Shown here piece after piece: positions 10,823-21,851 of a stretch of 64,000 nt of DNA. The translations under genes and the position numbers were made by a program. The stretch is from Novakomyces olei (Eukaryota > Ascomycota > Novakomycetes > Novakomycetales > Novakomycetaceae). The notes beneath the pieces were generated by a model. That model was given only the letters and a program-made list of their open reading frames with translations. It was not told the DNA's origin and did no database searches. The DNA lies in the NCBI GenBank assembly GCA_016906335.1, contig JADEYG010000007.1:1566001-1630000 (forward strand). The letters run 5' to 3'. The stretch's first letter is position 1; each line of letters starts with the position of its first letter.

Positions 10823-13054
10823 CTAATGGCGCCTGTTATCTTTTCGCCGATTCAGAACGCCCTCAATAACCTGCTTGTCCGGTGTATCCCCACCGGCTTC
10901 TTCAAATCGAGCAATCTCGTACTCGATCCTCTCAGCAATAGGCACAGGGCAGTCTGGCCCATTGTCGGCAAAAAGTCGCAAAACTCCTCTAGCTTCGTCC
11001 AAAAGTCCGTTTTCCAGACAGTGACTCAGAACCTGCAAGTAAGTAGCAGCATGCGGCTTGGCAGTTGACCGGCACATTCGTCTGAATATTGTTACAGCTT
11101 CCTCGCTGCGACCGAGTCTACAAAGCCCATAGATCAGTGTAAGCCATCCGCGTCTGCCTAGCGGGATACTGCTCTCGCCCATTAACTCGTATAGCTGTAA
11201 AGCATCATCCAACATGGGTGGATCAGCAGCGAAAAAAGCCTTCAGCATGGCTCCACACGCATCAATATCGGGCCGGAATCCATGGTCCAGCATGACTTCA
11301 TATACATACAACGTTGCTGGTACATTGACTGCCTTCATCAGCTTCAGCTCTGGATCCTCAATCAAACTGTAAATCTCGTCATTGAACTTTGTGAGTCCAC
11401 ACAATATTGCGGTAAAAGTGGCCGCTGACGGTTTCGGGCCCAGATTCTCCATATTTTTAAGCATATCCCGTGCATTTTGTACACTTTCCGGCCGCTTATC
11501 TGCAAACAACTTGTCCACTAAAACTGTAAACGTGGCCACGTCCATACGGAAGCCCTGGAGTTTCATATCCTTGAAGAGTCGGGCTGCCAGAGTCCAATCA
11601 TCCGCGTGGAAAATGCTGAGTAGAATCGTATTGTACGTTGCCTCATCGGGAGACAATTTAGATTTGTTTCTCATTTGCTGTAGCACTTCAAGGGCCACAG
11701 GCATCTGATGCTGACGGGCCAGTGACCTTAAAACTGCATTGTACAGGGCAACTGAGGGATTAAGCTTATTGGGTTCGGCTTGTAATTCGTTGAAAGCAGC
11801 AATGCCCTCGCGAATAGAGCCTACTTCAATAAGAGCGCAGATCCGGGCTGACCAGAATGAAAGGTTACGCGTAAGACTTGGGTCGCGAGCAATTGCGTCT
11901 TGCCAGATCTTTGCTATACCAAACCTGTCTCTTTGTCTTACACAATATTGTAGCATTTCTTCCCAAATTGTCGGTGAAGGTGGGAAGCCTTTACGCGTCA
12001 TTTCTGCCCATATCTTTTCCGCCTTGCCAATATCGTTTGCACGCAACCAGCCGACTATAAAAACCTGGTAAAAAACACCAGGTAAGTCTACTCGCTTGGA
12101 CATTGCTACTTCGTAAGCCTGCCGGCAGGTGTGATAGTGCCGGTAGCGGAACATTTCACTGACAAAGGCAATGTAGCGCTTTGACGTAGGCGGTACTTGT
12201 TCAATCGCTAGCCGAGCACAAATATGACTGCATTCCTGGACAAAAGGCCCATCGAACCTCTGCCATTTGAGTGATTTAGCCAGCCTCTCCCAGCGCGGGA
12301 TTGGGAATGGTGCCAATACTGATACAACATAAGGCAGCTGCACGCCTTGTACGGTTTCGTTGCGTTTGTCCAGCATTATAATGGCAGCTAAAGCGGCTTC
12401 CGGTCCCGATTCAGCAATGTCCCGATGCCTCTCAAAATCGAGCGAGCCTCCGGCTCCGGGAGACAGTATTTGTACATTTTCCACATTGGTGGGCGGCCCG
12501 TATTGCTGGACGTAGCATTGCTTGAAATGTTCAAACAAGTCCAGGCAGCTGTCCGGGTCTTTTATTTTCAGCAAAGCATGCATCGGCTCCAGTAAGGACT
12601 CTGCCTTTAGAACTTTGTGATTTTGCAGAATAGCAATTGCCTTTGCACGCACCTGCTTGTTAATATCAGTGTTTTTGACACAGCTTCGCCGCACGATTCT
12701 TCCACCAAACTCTGCCAAACTCTCTGGGGACATATCCAACAGATCTGCATAATTTTCCAGCTCTTTTACACCTGTCACCACGTCGCGGCCATAAACGGCA
12801 ATCTTTAGACGGTGCAATGTTTCCCTCACAGCTTGTCTGCGAGCCGCACTGATCGGAGCGGATCTGCCTTGCCGGTCGCCTCTTGGTGAAAGAGTCGAGG
12901 GCCCACTCGCCTTTAGATCGTGCAGCATTGATAACGGGTCGTTATGGTCCTCGCGACGGAGCCTCCTCGATGAGACAGAAGCATTAGCAGCGGCTACATT
13001 GCTTGCCAAACGCCGTCCCGCGATGCGAAATGCCGGCAGCTTTAACAGAGGCAT
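10823..13054 (-). CDS. pentatricopeptide repeat (PPR) protein, probably mitochondrial
   Basis: An intronless 743-residue protein. The N-terminus is rich in Arg, Ala, Ser and Leu without acid (LPAFRIAGRRLASN), which fits a mitochondrial targeting peptide. From about residue 330 to 690 it consists of repeating 35-residue helical hairpins, with typical PPR phrasing such as YNAVLRSLARQHQMPVALEVLQQM and ATYNTILLSIF. PPR proteins bind single-stranded organellar RNA and act in mitochondrial transcript processing, stability or translation. The exact orthologue is not clear; Pet309, Cya5 and Ppr-series proteins are all candidates. It is divergent from the phosphatase gene with about 300 bases between the starts. 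Confidence 0.88.
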   Translation of the reverse strand: MPLLKLPAFRIAGRRLASNVAAANASVSSRRLRREDHNDPLSMLHDLKASGPSTLSPRGDRQGRSAPISAARRQAVRETLHRLKIAVYGRDVVTGVKELENYADLLDMSPESLAEFGGRIVRRSCVKNTDINKQVRAKAIAILQNHKVLKAESLLEPMHALLKIKDPDSCLDLFEHFKQCYVQQYGPPTNVENVQILSPGAGGSLDFERHRDIAESGPEAALAAIIMLDKRNETVQGVQLPYVVSVLAPFPIPRWERLAKSLKWQRFDGPFVQECSHICARLAIEQVPPTSKRYIAFVSEMFRYRHYHTCRQAYEVAMSKRVDLPGVFYQVFIVGWLRANDIGKAEKIWAEMTRKGFPPSPTIWEEMLQYCVRQRDRFGIAKIWQDAIARDPSLTRNLSFWSARICALIEVGSIREGIAAFNELQAEPNKLNPSVALYNAVLRSLARQHQMPVALEVLQQMRNKSKLSPDEATYNTILLSIFHADDWTLAARLFKDMKLQGFRMDVATFTVLVDKLFADKRPESVQNARDMLKNMENLGPKPSAATFTAILCGLTKFNDEIYSLIEDPELKLMKAVNVPATLYVYEVMLDHGFRPDIDACGAMLKAFFAADPPMLDDALQLYELMGESSIPLGRRGWLTLIYGLCRLGRSEEAVTIFRRMCRSTAKPHAATYLQVLSHCLENGLLDEARGVLRLFADNGPDCPVPIAERIEYEIARFEEAGGDTPDKQVIEGVLNRRKDNRRH

Positions 13055-13129
13055 GCTGAAATTTTTGTTGCAGCTATACTTTAGATTCAGGCCCGAGTCC
13101 TATAATCCGGTAGTAATTTTAGCAGGACT

Positions 13130-13310
13130 ATTAGTTTCAATATTATTTGTTATATATATTTGTTTTATATTATTTGTTTTATACTATCTATCATTATTTA
13201 TTCTTTATTCTTTTATTTATTATTTATTATTTATTCTTTTATTTATTATTTATATTATTTACTCTATTATTTATTCTTTTATTTATTATTTACTCTTTTG
13301 TTCATATAAA
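13130..13310. repeat. TTTATTATT low-complexity tract
   Basis: Degenerate TTTATTATTTA repeats fill most of the 298-base divergent spacer between the PPR and histidine phosphatase start codons. They are presumably part of both promoters. Confidence 0.7.
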
Positions 13311-13352
13311 AGCCATTTAATATATTAAACGCGCTGCCCGCTGTCGACGGTG

Positions 13353-14615
13353 ATGACTTCCCTACCGCCACGGCCGCCGTATAGTGATGAGGAATTGGCT
13401 CGGCTGTACCCGCCAGATTTGCGCCTTCTTCAGGTCAATGTGATATTCCGCCATGGCGAACGTACGCCCGTGCGCTACCGCTTACAGAGTGCTGGAGTGC
13501 CCGAGCACTGGCCGCTCTGCGATGCGGCTGCCCGCTTCTCTACAGCTTTAGCCCTTCCTCACAACAGTGACAAAAAGAGCCTAGAGTTCCGTTCAGTACT
13601 CTACGAGAGGCGACTAGAGACCTTTGGCCCGGACGGGCGGCCGTCTGTCGTCGGCGGCGGCAGTATGTGCCTTCTCGGTGAGCTGACAAACAAGGGCCGA
13701 TTGACGACAACAGCGCTGGGCGGCAGACTGCGTGACTTGTACGTGCACCGTCTCCGCTTCCTCAATGACCGACTGAGTGACGCTGAGCAGATTTACCTGC
13801 GGCATACGCCGATGCAGCGGACTGCAGATTCGCTGCACCAAGTCCTGACTGGTCTGTACCCGCCAGAGACAAGAGCGCCTTCCTTTGTACCGACTGTGCT
13901 GCAGCGAGACATTGCCGAGGAGGACCTGTTCCCTAATGAAACGCAGTGCCCTCGGCTGGCTCTGCTGGCGGAGAACTTTGCCCAATTAGCGGCAAAGAAA
14001 TGGAACCCCGTGCTGGCTGGTCGGGCTACCGATACTCTCGGGCCCTTTATAGGCGGCCTTGTCGCCGTCGACGGACACCCGCGTGCCTCGGGTCTGCTCG
14101 ACACGCTAATGTCCGCGTCTGGCAACGGAGTTGTACTGCCCTCCGACTTTCTGGACCCGGCGCTGACTGATGATGTGGAGGGTGCAGCTGTAGACGAATG
14201 GTTTGGCGGGTACATGGCCAGTAAGGAGTACCGCCGCCTCGGTGCTGGCCGGCTGTTGGGCGATATTGTGGACAAAATGCAGAGAGCCTGCCGTACGGAC
14301 TCTTTTAAAATTGGGCTTTATGGTGCACATGATACTACACTCGGGGCAGTTTTGGCCTCACTTGATGCTTTCGACAGACGATGGCCGCCGTACACGTCGT
14401 CACTGGCTTTTGAATTGTTTCAAAGCAGCCAGCGTGCATCGTTCTTTTCGGGACCTGAGCATTATGTGCGTCTACGATACAACGACAAGCCCGTAATAGT
14501 CCCGGCGTGCAAGGGTCATACAAAGGAGGGGGACCCGAGTCTGTGCTCGTTGACACAGTTTGCAAAGATTGTAAAGGAAATTACTCCAAGAGATTGGGTC
14601 AAAGAGTGTTCTTGA
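13353..14615 (+). CDS. histidine acid phosphatase family protein
   Basis: A branch-2 histidine phosphatase of 420 residues. The phosphate-binding motif RHGERTP is at residues 33-39, with the nucleophilic His at 34. The distal catalytic HD pair sits in GAHDTT near residue 328. A downstream Arg in LRHTPMQRT fits the third family motif. No signal peptide is visible; the N-terminus is Pro-rich and hydrophilic, so the enzyme is probably intracellular. It resembles the lysophosphatidic acid phosphatase and PXYLP1-like group, with a fission yeast counterpart, more than secreted phytases. The GTG just upstream is ignored in favour of the ATG at 13353. The substrate is unknown. Confidence 0.9.
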   Translation: MTSLPPRPPYSDEELARLYPPDLRLLQVNVIFRHGERTPVRYRLQSAGVPEHWPLCDAAARFSTALALPHNSDKKSLEFRSVLYERRLETFGPDGRPSVVGGGSMCLLGELTNKGRLTTTALGGRLRDLYVHRLRFLNDRLSDAEQIYLRHTPMQRTADSLHQVLTGLYPPETRAPSFVPTVLQRDIAEEDLFPNETQCPRLALLAENFAQLAAKKWNPVLAGRATDTLGPFIGGLVAVDGHPRASGLLDTLMSASGNGVVLPSDFLDPALTDDVEGAAVDEWFGGYMASKEYRRLGAGRLLGDIVDKMQRACRTDSFKIGLYGAHDTTLGAVLASLDAFDRRWPPYTSSLAFELFQSSQRASFFSGPEHYVRLRYNDKPVIVPACKGHTKEGDPSLCSLTQFAKIVKEITPRDWVKECS

Positions 14616-15428
14616 GCGGATTGATTGCATGCTTCATTATGGCGTTCTACTATTGTACATGGATGACAAACGATAATGGCAAATAAAAATGCGAAATAGA
14701 TGGATAAATGACACTCTCATAACTATATATAGTCATTGTGGATTATAATAAAAAACACGACAGATGAATAATACTGATAAAAATAAATTGCGATTACAAT
14801 AATTACAATAATTACAATAATTACAATAATTACAATAATTACAATAATTACAATAATTACAATAATTACAATAATTACAATAATTACAATAATTACAATA
14901 ATTACAATAATTACAATAATTACAATAATTACAATAATTACAATAATTACAATAATTACAATAATTACAATAATTACAATAATTACAATAATTACAATAA
15001 TTACAATAATTACAATAATTACAATAATTACAATAATTACAATAATTACAATAATTACAATAATTACAATAATTACAATAATTACAATAATTACAATAAT
15101 TACAATAATTACAATAATTACAATAATTACAATAATTACAACATATGGAAGCTTTCAATATTGATGCTATTTACGTAAAAGACTCCCAATAAAATACGGC
15201 TTTAATCTGCAATATTAATTAATCTTCGAGCATCAGACGCGCCAGAAAACCTGGAGTGTCGGAGTGTCTGAGCTCAAGTGGCGGATTGGCCGAATGCGCA
15301 CTGACTAGACTGTTACAAACAGCATGCAATAAGAGCCAGTACTGTAACGAATAAATGGCGACTCTGGATTTACCAGGGCTGCAGTCTCTCAATGTAGGCT
15401 TCCACGACCCTCCTCTGATCATACTAAT
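14616..15428. other. intergenic, dominated by a satellite
   Basis: The phosphatase 3' region has an AATAAA-like signal near 14683. The 9-bp satellite at 14793-15141 follows, and then the CLP1 upstream region. No gene is visible. Confidence 0.55.
14793..15141. repeat. 9-bp minisatellite, about 39 copies
   Basis: About 39 essentially perfect copies of the nonamer ATTACAATA span 349 bases. Because the unit is a multiple of three, one minus-strand frame stays open as Cys-Asn-Tyr repeats. That frame is a by-product, not a gene. It lies in the gap between the phosphatase and CLP1 genes, which read in the same direction. Confidence 0.95.
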
Positions 15429-16994
15429 ATGCCTTTCCAGGACTCCAGCCCACAGCAAAATGCTACGCAAATCTCATTGCCAACTAACCAGGAGTACCGG
15501 TTCGAGGTTGATTTCGAGAGTACCGTCCATATGACACTCGAAAGCGGTGCTGCAGAGATCTTTGGAGTAGAAATGATGCTTCATCGTCGATACTCTTTTT
15601 CAGGCTACAAGGGCGCTGTTGCGACTTGGGAGGGCTGCTCTCTTACTGTAGAAGGGACGCCGAGCGTCAGTTACATCGGCGAGGAAACTACAATGACTCC
15701 GATCCTCAATTTACATTTTGCACTTGAGAAAATGCGGGATGATGCCTATGATCACGATACTATTGGGCCTCGTGTATGTATTATCGGACCCTCAGATGCC
15801 GGCAAAACGACGCTAGTGAAAACTCTAGCTGGATACGCGACTCGGCTTGGCAAGCATCCGGTGATTGTGAATTTGGATCCTAGTGAGGTATAACACAGAT
15901 TGTAAAATCTACTTGTAACAAGGGACGACAAGAAGGAATAAGGCATGGCAAGAAAAAATTGTAATTAAAAAGAAATCAAATAAAATTTGAAAAAGCCAAA
16001 CAAACAAAGACCTGAAAAATTGACGGAGCTATGATTGGCAAAAGAGGCAATGCTCTCCAGTCGCAGTCAGTATAAATAACAGCTGAAACATTGAGCATGA
16101 CTAACAGTGCAGGGACTGCTAACACCGCCCGGGGTCCTTTCAGCATTCAAAACGCCTAAAGTGCTAGACATAAATACGGACATGGGTTCCACAGACACAA
16201 CGGGCCCTCAGCCCGCTCAGCCTGCTACCCCCGTGGCTTACTTTTACGGGTTTGATACACCGGAGGAATCCAAGCAAAAATATCAACTACTAACATCCCG
16301 GCTCGCTGTCAGTGCACTTTCGAGGCTCAAGGACGACAAGGCTATCTCTGCTGATGGCTGTATTATAGACACGGCAGGCTCCATTGATCAGAGTACGGGA
16401 TATGAAGTTATCGGGAATATAATATCCGATTTTGATGTAAATATTCTTGTGGTAATTGGGAACGAACGATTATACAGCGATATGCACCGACGCTACGATA
16501 AGAATAAGGCAATAAAAATCGTTAAATTTAGAAGGTCCGGTGGCGTAGTTGAGCGTGAGCCTCTTTTCATGCGGAAACAACATGCTCGTGAGTTTCATCG
16601 ATATTTTTACAATACCCCAGAGCACTCACTGAGCCCTTATTCTACTACGGTTCCTGCAAGATCCGTTACAGCGTACCGTGCAACAGATGAATCCGGTGGA
16701 ATTCATTCGTCGGCACTGCCTATCGGATACGAAGCTAGTAATGCACAGGGCGGAGCTCGCCTGGAAAAGCTGGAGTTAGAGAGTATTTCAATTTTACAAA
16801 ACAGTATTTTGGGCGTATCACAGCTTAGTGCAGATGCTGATCCTGCTGATATTCTGAGAGCGCCTATATTGGGCTTTGTTTTTGTTAGCGATGTTAATGA
16901 TACGAAAAACGTTCTAACCATCCTCAGCCCGCTGGCGGGATATCAGCCAAAACACGCTTTACTCCTGGGCGGTCTCAAGTGGCAAGACGCTTGA
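15429..16994 (+). CDS. CLP1: mRNA cleavage and polyadenylation factor Clp1
   Basis: The Clp1 subunit of cleavage factor IA, which bridges Pcf11 to the 3'-end processing machinery. Metazoan Clp1 is also a 5'-OH polynucleotide kinase. Two exons, 15429-15887 and 16113-16994, with a 225-base intron, give 446 residues (yeast has 445). The N-terminal beta domain includes EYRFEVDFES and GAAEIFGVEM. The P-loop GPSDAGKTT at 120-128 follows. The splice junction rebuilds NLDPSEGLLTPPG, matching the conserved NLDP strand. The C-terminal domain ends in LLGGLKWQDA. Branch point ACTAAC lies just ahead of the acceptor; an earlier AG in CTAACAG is skipped. Confidence 0.95.
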
Positions 16995-17954
16995 GCGGCG
17001 AGCATCAAACTGTGATAAAAAGTACTATTTAATATGTAATTAAATTAATTAATTAATCAACCAGAATCACCAAGAAGCTGTTTGTAAACTTCAAATTATA
17101 GGTACTGGCACCATATAATCTAGAAAAGTAGACACAGGATGTGCAATCAAACAGTCTGGCCAAGACTCAATTTCTATATAAATAAAACGAGGTATTGTTC
17201 AGAATTAAAGCATCGTTCTATGGAATACATCAATATTTATAAATTCCGCCGCATGATGCGAGACTTATGTGGTCATGATCTGCTTCGACAGTAGTATAAC
17301 CTAAAACTAAACACAACCATCGACTACAGCCAATTTGTGGAAGAAGCGGGTAGTTAGTCTGAAAAGTGATCGGCGAAAACGTAGAGAATATCTGGGAAAG
17401 AATTTACAAAACAATGAGGTTTTAATTACTATTAGTCTGTATCGCCTCTACGGGTCGCTTCCAGTCAGGGAAAGACTGTGCGATCTTGGAAAAGACGAAA
17501 GTTTTCTCTCCTCTAGCATTGATATACGTTCAATTCAGCAACGTTTACGTCGTCTGCCAAACCAAATTCGCAGAGTTTCAACTTTCTAAAGAAAAATTAA
17601 GAGTGACCATTAGGTCTATTTATATTGGTCGCACGGAACATGGCTTGTCTAAAGCAGTATGTAAAAATTATAAATAAGCTGAAAATATTTAGACCTTAAA
17701 ATACGGACGGGGTCCCGTCCACCTTTATACCATTAAGGCAAAAAAGGAAACATGTCAGTCTCGCATATACTTCATATTCATATATTTGTTTGTTTAGCTG
17801 CTTATTTATTTATTCATTTATTTTAATGGCGAACGTTTTAGATATTAAAGTGTAACTCTAACATTAAACAAATACAGTGTTCTAACACAAATTCGAAAAC
17901 CCAATAAATTGCCGATCAGGTTTCACTCATGCCTTCACGACGTACAACAAGCAT
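16995..17954. other. intergenic, convergent CLP1 / hexokinase
   Basis: Two 3' regions converge here across 960 bases. An ATG-less open stretch at 17335-17589 and other short frames show no recognisable family and no splice partners that I can join. A TTTATTTATTCATTTA stretch lies near 17800. I see no supported gene. Confidence 0.4.
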
Positions 17955-20060
17955 TTAAAGGTCTGGCAAAATGCCTTTGGATTTGCGTTCGGCCGTCATG
18001 GCCGCAATAACGGCAGCGCCAACACTATGATAAACGTTAGCGATTTTGGTGTATATTCATTAAACACATACCCTGATCCATCAACGGCGGGAACCACTTT
18101 GATCTTTGAGCCCCATTCTTCTCCGAGGATTTCCTTCAAAGCATCTGACCCTCGCCTTTCGAAATGGGGGTACTTGTTGAATACAGAGCCATCTGCTCCC
18201 ACCAAGCATTCCTTGATATTCTTCTTCTTCATGACAGCAGCGATTCCGGTATGACTGAGTCGGGCAGAACGAAGACCGATCAGTTCTGTCAAATGGCGTA
18301 CCAGTAAACGCTCACATTTATCTAGAGATAGATCAAACTCGCGTTCGAAAACTGCAGCAGTTTCACTCAGATTCTCAAAGGGATCGCTATTGAAATTAGA
18401 TGATATATTGATACAAGCGACTTACACTTCGATCTCACTCAAAACTGCCGTATCAATAGCATACTGGCTCTGGATTCGCGAGAGATCCTGGTTGTGCAAA
18501 ATCAAACCTTCAGAATGCAGATCGATGAGAACAAGACGTAATAGCTCGCCGAGGTAAAGACCGGCAATCATTTTTTCAAAAGCTTGCTGGCCCGGTCGAG
18601 GCGACTGTTCGTCAATCATAACGTCATACTTTGTACGTGGCAAATATCGGTGCTCATTGTCAAATGCTCCCCTGATTGTAAGCTAACGTTTGCGACAAGC
18701 ACAAATTATCCTATAGTTTGAAATAAATTATGAAAATAAACCAGTACAGATTCATACCATTCACAATTAATAGCCATTTGCAAATCATCATCAAGGTGTA
18801 AATGCTCCAGTTTCTTTATGTACTTAGCCTCTTCCATGTATGCAGCGTTGCAACCAGTTCCAAAAATGCAGCCCATCTTACAACGGCTGTCCTTATAGGC
18901 AGAAGCAATCATTGTCCCGGTAGTATCATTAATGACTGCAGCAACACGGCAATTGCTGCCGGCCCGCTCTAAAGCCTTATTGAAAATCGGTACAACATCT
19001 TTGCCCTCAGTGTCGGCAATATCAAAACCCTTAGTCCAGCGCTGCAAAATACCGCTCTGAATACTGTTCTGAGTGACAGGGTAAGAAAAGGTAAATCCTA
19101 AATGCAGCTCATCATCATCATCCTTTTCATTATTTTCTTTAATGAAGGTTGCAACACATCCGGCCATAAAGTCCCATAGAGGTTGTGGATCTCCATGCTT
19201 CAATTTTTCGTCCTAAATATGGTTAACAGGATTGTCATTGTCACAAAAAAAGAAGAAAAAAAATTTTCAAGAAAGATAGCGTAAGAGGACCTGAGAATAA
19301 ACCAACAAATATAATTCAGTATTTAGAACTCATTAAAAGAACTAATCGAATGAGCATTTAGAGGCTGAAACATTGGAAGCGATTAGAGTATAAGCTGAAA
19401 ATAAAAATCATAATGGAAAATAATTCCAAAAATACCATTTTGAACTTGTCTTGGATGATATCAAAGCCGCCCTTGCCGTCTAGTGTGACTTCGCAAACAC
19501 GGATATTCGTCCCTCCCATATCAAGAGCGAGGTACCTTCCCTTCTCGTGCCCAGAGGGAAACCCCATCACCCAAGTCGGGTTCATCGGCTAATTTTGTTA
19601 GAAGCGTCTAGTTGAGCTATAAGCGTACAATACTGCCTCCCTCTGGCGATAGACCTGTGGCATAGTTAGTAATTGCCCAGACGGTATTGAGCCATTGCAA
19701 TGCTCTCAAAAACTCAAAAGCTTTTCTCTTTCTGCTACGGTAAACTTACCTTGGTCGAGTTGCTCAATGAACCGATCCGATATGTATTTCAGTTTATCGG
19801 AATCGACTTTGAATTCCATGGTCAGCTTGGTAAGTGCATTTTTGATATTTTCTGGAATGACGTCCCCAAAACCATGACGATGAGGGGTGCGAAACTTGAG
19901 CCCGTTAGCGTCCAATGAAGAATTAAGCCAAGGAAAAAAATCGATTCAGAATAAATGAATGAACCCAATCAAACTCGACACGAAACAAGAGAAACAAAAA
20001 GCAACTTGCTCAGATTTGCTTCGCACTTACAGGAGCAACGTAGGCCTGTTCACGAGACAT
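17955..20060 (-). CDS. HXK: hexokinase
   Basis: Phosphorylates glucose and other hexoses with ATP, the first step of glycolysis. Eight exons join in frame to 479 residues: 20031-20060, 19750-19894, 19629-19654, 19436-19588, 18758-19212, 18426-18671, 18072-18386 and 17955-18024. Every junction restores family sequence. The third exon, of 26 bases, supplies GLSPEGGSI ahead of PMNPTWVMGFP. The ATP phosphate loop LALDMGGTN is near 87-95. The sugar-binding signature LGFTFSYP and the catalytic Asp in INDTTGT follow. The C-terminal adenosine region is GADGSVFNKYP, ending in VGAAVIAAMTAERKSKG. Introns run from 39 to 223 bases. Whether it is a glucose-sensing or purely catalytic isoform cannot be told. 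Confidence 0.95.
19629..19654 (-). other. HXK: 26-base microexon of hexokinase
   Basis: Bounded by an acceptor CCACAG and a donor GTACGC. It encodes the short conserved GLSPEGGSI segment, which no other join supplies. Removing it would shift the frame, because 26 is not a multiple of three. Confidence 0.85.
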
Positions 20061-20284
20061 TGCTTGTAATAGTCGTGTACAATTGAAAAGGACGTACTCC
20101 TTTTTCGTTGGAAAGCGCGCCCTTTAAGATCTCGCGAGCCAAGTAACGTATCGGCCACGATTATATCATCAAGATCTTCGGCATTAATGTACGTAATATC
20201 AGTAATGTATGTGATAATGCATATGTAATCCAGTTTGCAGCCAAGAATTATCAGGTTCAACAAAGTCGGATATATATCACTGGA

Positions 20285-20329
<45 letters not shown>

Positions 20330-20592
20330 CAATATTGGTGTGAATTATTATTATGCCAGACGGAAAATAAGTAAAAGCTTTTATGTATTAAACTGAGTGT
20401 GTAAACGGCTTTATACAACAATTTATAGAAAGACTAGTGCGCCGTAGGGGTAGTAGAGTAGTCTTGCAGTGCATTAAAATTTGCTGGTTCAAGAAAACGT
20501 TTAACTTGCCATTTATGTGTCACTCCCGAATCATAAAAGCAAAGCATTAAACAGGCAAAAATACTTTCATTTCAATGGTATTACTTTTCAGA
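20061..20592. other. intergenic GAR1 3' / hexokinase 5'
   Basis: Both genes read leftward. This is the hexokinase promoter and the GAR1 3' region. It holds an ATT trinucleotide run at 20283-20329. A minus-strand frame across that run reads poly-Asn and then unrelated sequence; I do not regard it as a gene. Confidence 0.5.
20283..20329. repeat. (ATT)n microsatellite
   Basis: About 15 perfect ATT triplets upstream of the hexokinase start. Confidence 0.9.
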
Positions 20593-21366
20593 CTATCGGC
20601 CACGTCCTCCACGACTAAAACCACCTCGGCCACCACCTCTAAATCCACCACGGCCGCCAGCTTCAAACCCACCACGACCGCCTCGTCCAGGACCCCCAAA
20701 TGAGCCACCACGGCCCCCACGGCTGAAACCCCCACCACGACCACCTCGTCCAGGTGGACCCCCTCGGCCGCCCCGAGCGCCTCCACGAGCGCCTCCTCCA
20801 CGAGCCCCTCGTTTTTGCACGGAGCCTAGAGGGTTTAGTTTTAATAATTCGTTCAACGTATTAATAAATCTTACCTGACTGCTTGGGTTTCGGCAGGAAC
20901 CGTTCCAGCGGCAAAAGCTTATCCCCGCCAATATAAAAAAGATCGCCAGCCTTGAACGATGTAGCAACAACACCTTCTTGAGGCTTGATGGTAAAGTAAA
21001 CTTGATTCATGGGACCCAATATTTCGTCCACTTTGCCAATTTGCGACTGTTTCACATGTTAGAACAGAACCAAGAGAAAATCAATATGAAAAGGAAATTA
21101 TAGGGTAAGCAAACCTTGTTTTCCAAATACACGGGCGCATTAAAGTATGGAATTTTAACATTGGTTGATTTGCATACGAGATCGCCTTCGCAGCCATGAA
21201 GAAAAGATCCGAGTTCTAAGTTTTAATTAGTCTCGCACGACAATGTTGCTTTGCTACCGAAAACACGGTCAGGCGGACCGAAATTAGCACGATCACCGCC
21301 ATAGCCGCCGCCAAAACCACCGCGACCGCCGCCGCGGCCGCCGCCACGACCACCGCGAAAGCTCAT
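20593..21366 (-). CDS. GAR1: H/ACA snoRNP protein Gar1
   Basis: A nucleolar component of the box H/ACA RNP that pseudouridylates rRNA with Cbf5, Nop10 and Nhp2. Four exons, 21258-21366, 21115-21215, 20875-21046 and 20593-20825, give 204 residues (yeast has 205). The layout is the family's: an N-terminal GGRGGGRGG arm, a core with [14 protein letters not shown] and [16 protein letters not shown], then [22 protein letters not shown], and a C-terminal GAR tail of RGG repeats. The GAR arms are normally methylated on arginine. The gene is divergent from VIP1 with 485 bases between. Confidence 0.97.
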
Positions 21367-21851
21367 TACAAGTTTTTGGGTCAGAGGAAGTTTTTTATGC
21401 AATATATTATCTGTGTATTAAAGAGTATGAATTTATAGCGGATTTCTTATTACTATTCTCCGCGAGATTGTATTGAAGTATGGCAATATATTGTGGCAGA
21501 AGCTGCGACAAACCTAGGAAAAGCGTAATACAATTTATCTACGTCTGTGGCTGTATATGGTAGTTTTGTATACAAATTAGTATATGGTAGTTGTGTATAA
21601 TATGGTAGTTGTGTATATTGGATTTTGTACATAATTAAGGTATCATAGTTATAGTTGTATCTTGAGAATCTGTATATAATATTTGTATATGGTATATATA
21701 CAATGGTCACAAGAAATATGACGCCTCACATATTCCTCCACGATTACTTTACAAACGAAAACACAATAATCCAAATTCATAAATATTACGGCACACGTAA
21801 AGACGATCAGTCGCAAGCAAAACAGTTCCAGATCGTGATCCCCTCAACAAT
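21367..21851. promoter_or_regulatory. divergent promoter GAR1 / VIP1
   Basis: This 485-base spacer must contain both promoters. It shows a degenerate repeat of TGTATATGGTAGTT near 21545-21620 (four related copies). No named motif is evident. Confidence 0.5.
21545..21625. repeat. TATATGGTAGTT short direct repeats
   Basis: Four imperfect copies of a roughly 22-base unit containing ATATGGTAGTT(G/T)TGTATA lie in the GAR1-VIP1 divergent promoter. Confidence 0.6.

Noticed and set aside
14793-15141. Possible CRISPR-like array
   Set aside because: The repeats are 9 bases, contiguous and without spacers; the window is eukaryotic.
14733-15158. 141-codon frame of Cys-Asn-Tyr repeats on the minus strand
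   Set aside because: It is the translation of the 9-bp satellite and has no non-repeat domain.
20027-20332. Minus-strand frame of 101 codons beginning with poly-Asn
   Set aside because: It runs through an ATT microsatellite into the hexokinase leader and resembles no protein family.
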